Shown here piece after piece: positions 57,237 through 64,000 of a stretch of 64,000 nt of DNA. This stretch comes from Hericium rajendrae (Eukaryota > Basidiomycota > Agaricomycetes > Russulales > Hericiaceae). Position 1 is the first letter of the stretch. Every line of letters begins with the position of its first letter. The translations under genes were made by a program, and so were the position numbers. The stretch is from NCBI GenBank assembly GCA_033439255.1, contig CM065878.1, positions 2,108,001-2,172,000 of the forward strand, read 5' to 3'. Under the pieces are notes generated by a model. It had not been told where the DNA came from. It ran no database searches and saw nothing but the letters and a program-made list of their open reading frames with translations.

Positions 57237-58719
57237 ATGTTCATTGCAATTGTAGGATCGCGTTTCGCGGGGAAGTCGACTATCGAGGATTATCTCATTT
57301 CTACGAAAGGGTTTACTCCTGTCTGTTTGACACGTTCTGACGTGAAGCATGGGCAGGAGGTAAGTGTATATATATGTACTGTGTGTTTGATGCTTATCGT
57401 ATCTACTAGGCACCAAAAGCACATTGGCATGGCCTGGACGCCGTGGCCGACGTCGCTAGCGCAACTCTCAAACTAAATCCAGAACCTCTCCTGATACCAG
57501 ACAAGAGCAATGACTTGGATCATCCAGGGAGCTCCCAGTCTTTTCTTTTCTTATCTCCAACTTCTGTGACCTCCCCGTCCTCTGAGAAGTTTCGTCAACT
57601 TTCGCGGGGTCGGTCTTTGCTATTCTCCACCTCCTCGCATATGCTCGACTACGTCACGGAGAACTGGCGGCGCAATTTCGTGACAACTAATCTGGTCGAT
57701 GAAGATGCACTCCAGGCGTGTTCAAAACGCCCTTTCTTCCTGCTCGTTAATGTCGACGCTCCGCTGCTCGTCCGCTTTCAACGGTCTCAAAGGTCTGTGA
57801 TACTATATTGAACCAGAGCGTCATCCATATCCCCAATAAGCGTATTTCCAGGGTCGTTAGAAGATTTTGTGCGCGAGCACGATGCTCTCTTGTACGGCCA
57901 GAATGCTGGCCGCACAAGCCCCGACTCACTCAGCGAGGAGCGCAAGAGCCCTACTCCTTCTCTGCATAATCTTAGACGTTTGGTGACAATGAACATCGTC
58001 AACTGGTTTGACACGATACCAGCCTTTCACGCCTATCTGGACGAACTAGATCTTCTCAACTTCGATCGTCTCAGACCAAGTTGGGATACGTATTTCATGG
58101 TACTGTTTATTCCATGCACAGCTATTCCTGATTGCTCATTCGAAATCTAGACCCTTGCATCGCTCGCGTCCATGAGGTCGAACTGTATGAAGCGCCGAGT
58201 TGGAGCAATCGTGGTCAGAAATAACCGTATAGTTGCTACAGGGTGCGTCTTCATCTACTTCTCATAAGTCCTCAATACGACCTGCTCTAACTAGGTACAA
58301 CGGCACACCAAGGGGGCTGAGGAACTGCAACGAAGGCGGATGTGCTCGGTGCAACGGGCACGAGTCTAGGAACGATTTGTGCCTCTGCCTCCACGCAGAG
58401 GAGAACGCGCTGTTAGAAGCCGGACGAGAGCGGATCGGAGACGGGGCAATCCTGTACTGCAATACGTTAGTTGGCTGGGGTACCTTGGCAACTCATATCG
58501 TAAGAACTCAATTGTTTGGCAGATGTCCGTGCATCACATGTACTACAAAGATTGTCCAGACGGGTATCAAGGAAGTGGTGTATAACCTGAGCTATAAAGT
58601 GTAGGTCGCATCTCTGAGATCATAAACAATCATTGATTAAGTTTTGTTACAGCGACGACGTATCCGCCAAGGTCTTCGAAGAAGCCGGCGTCCGTTTGCG
58701 ACAATACGCGCCGCCCTGA
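57237..58719 (+). CDS. DCD1: Deoxycytidylate (dCMP) deaminase
   Basis: It converts dCMP to dUMP for dTTP synthesis. The N-terminal part has a P-loop-like IVGSRFAGKSTIEDYLI, a known extension of fungal dCMP deaminases. The middle region includes RSLLFSTSSHMLDYVTENWR and PFFLLVNVDAPLLVRFQRSQ. The zinc-dependent catalytic domain runs from TLASLASMRSNCMKRRVGAI to the end: CLCLHAEENALLEAGRER gives H-A-E-E and CPCITCTTKIVQTGIKEVVY gives P-C-x-x-C, the zinc ligands and catalytic Glu. The last exon reads AKVFEEAGVRLRQYAPP. About six introns (for example GTAAGT-like after HGQE). No frame break was found. The stop lies 71 bp from the stop of the convergent TTI1. Confidence 0.92.
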
Positions 58720-58790
58720 AAATGAGAAGATCGAGAACGTCTTGCGCCTCAAGTATGGTAATTTATACACCGCTATAACACTGTTTTGTG

Positions 58791-61700
58791 CTATCGTCTA
58801 TTTATGTGTTGTAGGATTATCTCCACATTTTGTTTGATATCCCATCTTTCTTCTGTCAAGAATGCCACAGAACCTTTTAGCGCCCCAGTAGTCGCCAGGA
58901 GCGTCAACCAAACTACGTCGCCGTTCTTCTTTCCGACGGCGATATACAACCCTCGGGCACTACCTTGCAACTCCTCCTGCGCTTCTCGGTGCAAGAACCG
59001 CCTGAAGCTCAGCATCATCTCCCATGTCGACGAATCCTGCGCTTGGACATATTTGGCGGCAGCTGTCATTGTCCTGATGATAGATCGGTAGAGTCGGTGC
59101 GAATGGGTGTATGCCGACTCAGTCCCAACGGCGCCCGCAGACCGCCTTGCCAATGCGTTCTCCGAATCCGCGAGTCGCAGCTTATCCAACAACGATCGGA
59201 AACGAGGCCAGACATCGTCCCATATCCGTCGGGCCATGAAAGGCCCGACATGTGTAGACAGGGATTCGACAAGCGACGCTGCAGCTGAGATAACAAAAGG
59301 CTCGGCATCGGAGAACCGATTCAATATAAATGGCCAGGCCTGGTGAATTGATGGCAGCAGCGCCGCCTCCGGAAGGACAGGAACGGCGGTACTGAGTAGC
59401 GTAAGGATTCTCGCCCGGACGAGAGGTGAGCCATGCGTTAGGAAGTAGATGGACCTGGAAACAATCTGCTTGGTCAAGGCTTGAGTGGGTGTGGCAGGTG
59501 GTTCTGCACTAGTGTCCTGCGGAGGTGGATTCTCTTCGCCCATCTCCTGATCTTTTTCCTTAGACGCGCCCCAAGCTGTCCGCGGCGCAGGTCCGTAGTC
59601 GGTTGCATCCTCGTCATCCATTTTTTCGTGCCTCCTCTTGAACCAGTCAACCAAAGCAGGAAAACGCTGCTCATCCGAGACAGGCTCGAGATTCGAGGCA
59701 GTATCCTGCTCATGCGCGACATGGCTGTCCTCATCTTCTTCAACGACCTTCACCACTTCGGCTAAAACCTGCACCAGACCTTCAACAATCACCTCATATC
59801 CGTGGTATTCATCCAACCGATCAAAGCATTCTTCGACAACATCGCCTGCTTTGTGAACGACGTCACGGCCGATAAGACGGATGAGTACCACCAGGACCTT
59901 CAAAGCATCGACGTCAAGCCACTGCCTGCTGAGCCGACGTGAGATGGCATCGAGTGCGTAGTCGAAGTTAGACAAAAGCAGGTTTGCAGGTGAAGCATAG
60001 GACATGCTCTGCGCAACAAAGCTGAGAGCTGCTAATCCGGACGTAGCGAGAGGTTGGAATTCGGACACTACCGAATGGAGAATAGGGTACAGCGTGTGCA
60101 GGAGCAGGGACGCGAATCGGGCTTGGAGTATCCCTGCGGTAATGGACAAAAGCTGGAGAGACATGCACTGATGTAGAAGAGGCTGCGAAGCAGATTGTGT
60201 CGAGGGTTTGTTTCGTGGTTGTGTTTGAATGACCCCAAGCGATGGATCTAGAGCGAGTAGACCCTGCACATGCTCGGTGGGAGCTTCAGATTCTGATTCG
60301 TCCAGCTCAGGGGTCTCGAGATCCACACCCTCCTGGTCCCACAGTTCAGCCACACTCCTGGCTATGCCACGAGCAGCCTTTTCAGCCCTGCGTAGGCGAT
60401 CCAATGATAACCGAAGACGGGTCGTGTCGTCGCTTGAGTTCAGAACCACCCCGGTAATTCCTTCGAGAAGCCTGCAAGCACACCAAAGTGCAGCGACAGC
60501 TTTCGCGTCCCTCCTGCTCCGGCCTACCCCAACGAACCACTCAATAGCAAATAGACAATCCTCGCCTCCTGCGGCTCCGAGCGCTCGAAACATTCGCTCC
60601 AGAGAGGTTTGAGCTGTGCGTGTGAAGACGAGCTTGAGGGTCAACTCTGGAAAGTGAACCAAGATGGGATTTTCGACATTGCTTTCCAGCATTAACTGAC
60701 CCACTGAGGGACCCATGGCTACATTTGTTGGATTTTCGAGTTCCAGGGCCGATAAGAGCCGCCAACCCCATCTCTCGATGCCACCCATGGGGCCCAGCAG
60801 TTTCCCGATGCCCGTCGATACGGGTGCTAGCTTGGACTTGAGTTGACTTTCACCTCTAGGAGCCGCGAGAAGACAAATGGCTTCTACTTGACCGGCAACG
60901 TGTTCGACCTTGGTATCCGAGTGGGATGATAGGAGCCGAGGTAAAGTGGTGAGGTTGTCACGGGCGGTGTCAAGGAGCGACTGTAACAAGGAATGTTGTA
61001 ATTTCGGGGACCCACCGAGAAGGCGGAAAAGGGCGTCGTGAGCATTCTGCGATATCGAATCGAATTGGGACTTGGAAAGAGATAGTAAAAACGATAGGAG
61101 AAGACGTTGAGCTTGTGGCAGGGTTAACTGCGTCGAGCCGAGGATCGATTCTGAGAAAGAACAAAGACCGTCGAGGGCCGCGGGACTGGAATGTGATACA
61201 AGAGGGGTGATGGTGTTCAAAGCTATGATGAGCTGACTTGATGTTCCACGCAACCAAGAAGGACTGCGAGCAGTCGAGAACGGCTGTGGAGGAGAAGATG
61301 AAACTCCCGGACTAATTGCAGCACCAACTAGATCATCTAGATCCATAATATCGCGAACGGCATCCTCTTTCAAGCAGATCTCGTCTCCAATCGACCTAAT
61401 GACCACGTCTCGCATGACAGCAAGAGCTTCGGCAACAACAATGCCCTTCGACCATCCTTTTGCAGTTGACGTGCCGAGCGCGATCCGAGTCATGGCGCTG
61501 ACTACACCAGGGAGAATAGAAGGAACGAGACCATCGGGAGCGTAAAGGCTAATCAGGGTCTGCAGGGCATGCAGAGATCGAGACTGTAATGGCCGGTGAG
61601 ATGAAGTTGCGCTACGCATTAGAGCATCGATGGTTTGTCCCAGGATAGGTATGAATTTCGGTGATTGCGCATGGGTTTGAAATTTCAGTAGAACATTACA

Positions 61701-62245
61701 CGGTGAGCCTCCCGAAGCTATGGTCTCAGGAGCTTCATTTTCGTCTCGCTCTCGAGTTAGGGAAATGAGGCAGTTCACGGCAGCTTCCTTCGTCTCATCG
61801 TCGCGAGCTTTCCCCTTGCCCTTGCCTTCGATATCGCCAATGACAGCTCCACAAAGCATGAACAACTGCTCCCATGTCTTTTGGTCACAATACCACCACA
61901 AATTCTCGCACAAAGTGCTGAGAACGAGCAGCAGCTTCTCTAGTACTCGATCGGGGATGGCGGCGGGCGCGTTCCTTTGAAGGATTGACGTCAGCGGGAA
62001 GACGGTATAGGACAAAAGCTGTGGAGACAAGGCCTGCTTCTCATGTTGCAGCTGCTGCAGTATCTGATGCAAATTTGAAAGGAGAGACAGGACTTGCGAT
62101 GCGTTCGACGGTGTCAGAGGGAGTTTCCCAGCAAGGCGACACAAATGGGTCTGAGCTACATTATAGAAATAGATCAGGACATAGTTTTTACGCGATACAA
62201 CGAGCACACCTGTTGGAAAGCCTCCCTAGAACTTTGTTCAGCCAT
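58791..62245 (-). CDS. TTI1: TTI1 homologue, TTT (Tel2-Tti1-Tti2) complex subunit
   Basis: A HEAT-repeat protein of over 1100 residues that, with Tel2 and Tti2, helps Hsp90 mature PIKK kinases (TOR, ATM/Tel1, ATR/Mec1). One long exon covers nearly all of it: LLLVLSTLCENLWWYCDQKT, VNCLISLTRERDENEAPETI, HALQTLISLYAPDGLVPSIL, LLNISTALLQARF-like ITAGILQARFASLL, and the C-terminus QDSSTWEMMLSFRRFLHREA with KQNVEIILQHINRR. A tiny first exon, MAEQSSREAFQQ (ATG 62245), joins across an intron to LRPICVALLG. One base is missing in the C run 62127-62129, just after that, so an internal start would truncate the protein. It shares a 237-bp promoter with ABZ1. Confidence 0.88.
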
Positions 62246-62294
62246 TGAAGCTTGAGGTCTACTGGCATTGAGGGACGTGAAGACAGAAATATGG

Positions 62295-62338
62295 ACGCGT
62301 AGTGGACGCGTTGGACGCGTTGGACGCGGATTACGTCA
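62295..62338. promoter_or_regulatory. Tandem ACGCGT (MCB-like) array plus CRE site between TTI1 and ABZ1
   Basis: Three exact ACGCGT hexamers (62295-62300, 62306-62311, 62315-62320), each preceded by GG, and a fourth degenerate copy ACGCGG (62324-62329) form a 9-11 bp period. TTACGTCA follows at 62331-62338. The array is 50-85 bp upstream of the TTI1 ATG and about 150-190 bp upstream of the ABZ1 ATG. ACGCGT is the yeast MCB core bound by MBF for G1/S expression; that it acts so here is inferred. Confidence 0.6.
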
Positions 62339-62482
62339 CACAATGACTGCTGCGTTGCAAAGACCTCCGGACGGATCCTCACTAGAATTTGTCTCTTTCT
62401 TTTTCACCATCGCTCTTTCTTGTATACAATGCGCTGACCGTCCTTAACTTATCTGTCTTATATCAATCTGGATCGGAATATC

Positions 62483-64000
62483 ATGCCTTCAGCGGGGCCC
62501 GGATCTTATTCATCGACTCGTACGACTCGTTCACTTACAAGTGCGTGCTTTTTTTCCATGTTGCTTTGGTTTCTGAATATTGAGAACGACTGCAGTCTCG
62601 CATCCTTGTGTCGGGAAGCCATCCCAGGCTGCGAGATCCATATCATCAAAAACGATCAGCTTTCCGCGAAGGAGTTGACCTCCATCCTTCCGTACTTTGC
62701 GGCCGTTATCGTAGGTCCCGGTCCAGGCTCTCCAGCCACCGCAGAAGACATCGGTATCGTGAGGGAGCTCTGGAAAATATCTGAAGACAAGCTTCTTCCC
62801 ATTTTCGGTGTCTGTCTTGGCCTTCAGAGCCTTGCTATCGAGCATGGCGCCTGCCTGAGAAGGCTGAATGTCGTAAAGCATGGACAAGTTTCACAGATCA
62901 TCCACGATGGAACCGGGCTATTCAAAGGCGTAGGGGAGGCGAATGTCGTCCGTTATCACTCTCTTCATATCGTTTGTCGAGACTTGAGTGATATTGAAGA
63001 GGTCGCGTGGGCAGACGATGGCGAGGAGAATGGTCGGGTCGTCATGGCCGTCAAACACACCACCAAGCCATTTTGGGCAGTTCAATACCATCCGGAATCC
63101 GTTTGCACTACTAGCGGAGGGCTCGAGGTTATGCGCAATTTTTGGCGGTTGGCTCAGAACTGGTCTGCCCTACATGGCCGTAGTTGGAGACCTTGGGAAG
63201 ATGAAATATGCAGCATAGTCGGTCCCACTTGGCCTCATGTGTGGTCGCATACGCCTCCTTCCTCTCCCCATGATCCAGATAGTTCGGACATCCCTACATC
63301 TGTCATTCACCTCCCGGACGCAACTGTAGCCCTTGTCGCAGAATTGCTTGGTGCCTCCGACGAATCGATTCCCTTCGCTCTCCTTCAGTCTGCTTCCCAG
63401 CCGGGTCGATTCTCAATCCTAGCTTCATTAACTCCGGATTCCACTCGAATCACACACGTCGTTGGGGACGCATATGTATCCGTCGTCAGAGGCAACGATG
63501 TCCTCCGCGAGCCGTTGCACACCAATGACGTCTGGTCATGGCTTGCATCTTTCATGCGACCGCATAAGGCCCGGCAAGGTGCCTCTGACATACCGTTCTG
63601 GGGTGGGCTTGTTGGCTATCTGAGCTATGAGCTCGGAGTGGAGACCTTGTCCTATCCTCACCTCTCTACTACCAGCACCCGACATCCTGACGTGAATCTG
63701 GTTTTTGTAGAACGAAGTGTCATAATTGATCATAACACAGGCTACGTTTACATACAATCGATGAAACAGGGAGATGATGCCTGGCGCAACGGTACTGTCG
63801 AACTGCTCGTGAAGGCGACACAGAAACTTTCATCTGAAGGCTCTGGAACTCCCTTGTCTGCCCCATTATTCGCAAAACCGCCCGTCATGTCGCTTCCAGA
63901 CAAGGGATATTACAAGGCGCGCATCAGACAGGCCCAGGAGCACTTGTTCGCGGGAGATTCGTATGAGCTTTGTCTCACGGCGCAAACTCGTATTAAAACC
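62483..64000 (+). CDS. ABZ1: Aminodeoxychorismate synthase (PabAB fusion), 3' part outside window
   Basis: A bifunctional folate-pathway enzyme: an N-terminal glutamine amidotransferase feeds ammonia to a chorismate-binding synthase that makes 4-amino-4-deoxychorismate. The start MPSAGARILFIDSYDSFTYN needs one extra base in the G run 62494-62497. After an intron (GTGCGT...CTGCAG) come LASLCREAIPGCEIHIIKND, AAVIVGPGPGSPATAEDIGI, FGVCLGLQSLAIEHGA (catalytic Cys), and KPFWAVQYHPESVCTTSGG (catalytic His-Glu). From about residue 240 the synthase half begins; FWGGLVGYLSYELGVETLSY and YYKARIRQAQEHLFAGDSYE with LCLTAQTRIKT are typical of the PabB/TrpE fold and run off the right edge still open. Fusion order distinguishes it from anthranilate synthase. 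Confidence 0.93.
   Translation, partial: MPSAGPGSYSSTRTTRSLTSACFFSMLLWFLNIENDCSLASLCREAIPGCEIHIIKNDQLSAKELTSILPYFAAVIVGPGPGSPATAEDIGIVRELWKISEDKLLPIFGVCLGLQSLAIEHGACLRRLNVVKHGQVSQIIHDGTGLFKGVGEANVVRYHSLHIVCRDLSDIEEVAWADDGEENGRVVMAVKHTTKPFWAVQYHPESVCTTSGGLEVMRNFWRLAQNWSALHGRSWRPWEDEICSIVGPTWPHVWSHTPPSSPHDPDSSDIPTSVIHLPDATVALVAELLGASDESIPFALLQSASQPGRFSILASLTPDSTRITHVVGDAYVSVVRGNDVLREPLHTNDVWSWLASFMRPHKARQGASDIPFWGGLVGYLSYELGVETLSYPHLSTTSTRHPDVNLVFVERSVIIDHNTGYVYIQSMKQGDDAWRNGTVELLVKATQKLSSEGSGTPLSAPLFAKPPVMSLPDKGYYKARIRQAQEHLFAGDSYELCLTAQTRIKT

Overview
This window is nuclear DNA of a filamentous basidiomycete, most likely an agaricomycete. The signs are genes broken by many short GT-AG introns (about 45-60 nt), eukaryotic housekeeping proteins (GCV2, RSC9, UTP17/WDR75, TTI1, VTA1, DCD1) and fungal expansions such as an F-box protein, homeodomain regulators and a SAM methyltransferase of basidiomycete type. 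I see no bacterial operons, CRISPR arrays, rRNA, tRNA, viral genes or intact transposons. All functions are read from translated sequence; no database search was possible.

Layout. 1-9.5 kb: four minus-strand genes: glycine decarboxylase P-protein (cut by the left edge), an ARMH3/DUF1741 Golgi-type protein, the RSC9/ARID2-type chromatin remodelling subunit and an HxxxD acyltransferase. 10.6-14.4 kb: a divergent pair, an SLC35C1-like GDP-fucose transporter and a membrane-anchored O-fucosyltransferase-like glycosyltransferase, which look like one functional module. 15.9-22.9 kb: ketopantoate reductase family, xylose-reductase-like aldo-keto reductase and a PB1-domain protein. 25-30.4 kb: an F-box protein and two tandem homeobox genes. 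30.6-39.9 kb: UTP17/WDR75, a methyltransferase and the GNL1 GTPase, all minus. 40.2-47.3 kb: an AIF/FSP1-like flavoprotein, a low-complexity unknown, a short-chain dehydrogenase and VTA1. 48.4-53.4 kb: an arrestin-fold protein and a GNAT acetyltransferase. 53.4-55.8 kb: gene-poor, with a minisatellite. 55.8-64 kb: a POP3-like RNase P/MRP subunit, dCMP deaminase, TTI1 and aminodeoxychorismate synthase (cut by the right edge). Overall it is an ordinary housekeeping neighbourhood rather than a metabolic cluster.

Two window-wide patterns matter. First, more than 25 single-base frame breaks interrupt otherwise conserved proteins. Nearly all are one missing base, often in a homopolymer, which points to an unpolished consensus rather than pseudogenes. 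Gene spans below run through these breaks. Second, an ACGCGT core, often as the palindrome GACGCGTC, recurs roughly 50-130 bp upstream of start codons of several unrelated genes, most strikingly as a tandem array in the shared TTI1/ABZ1 promoter.
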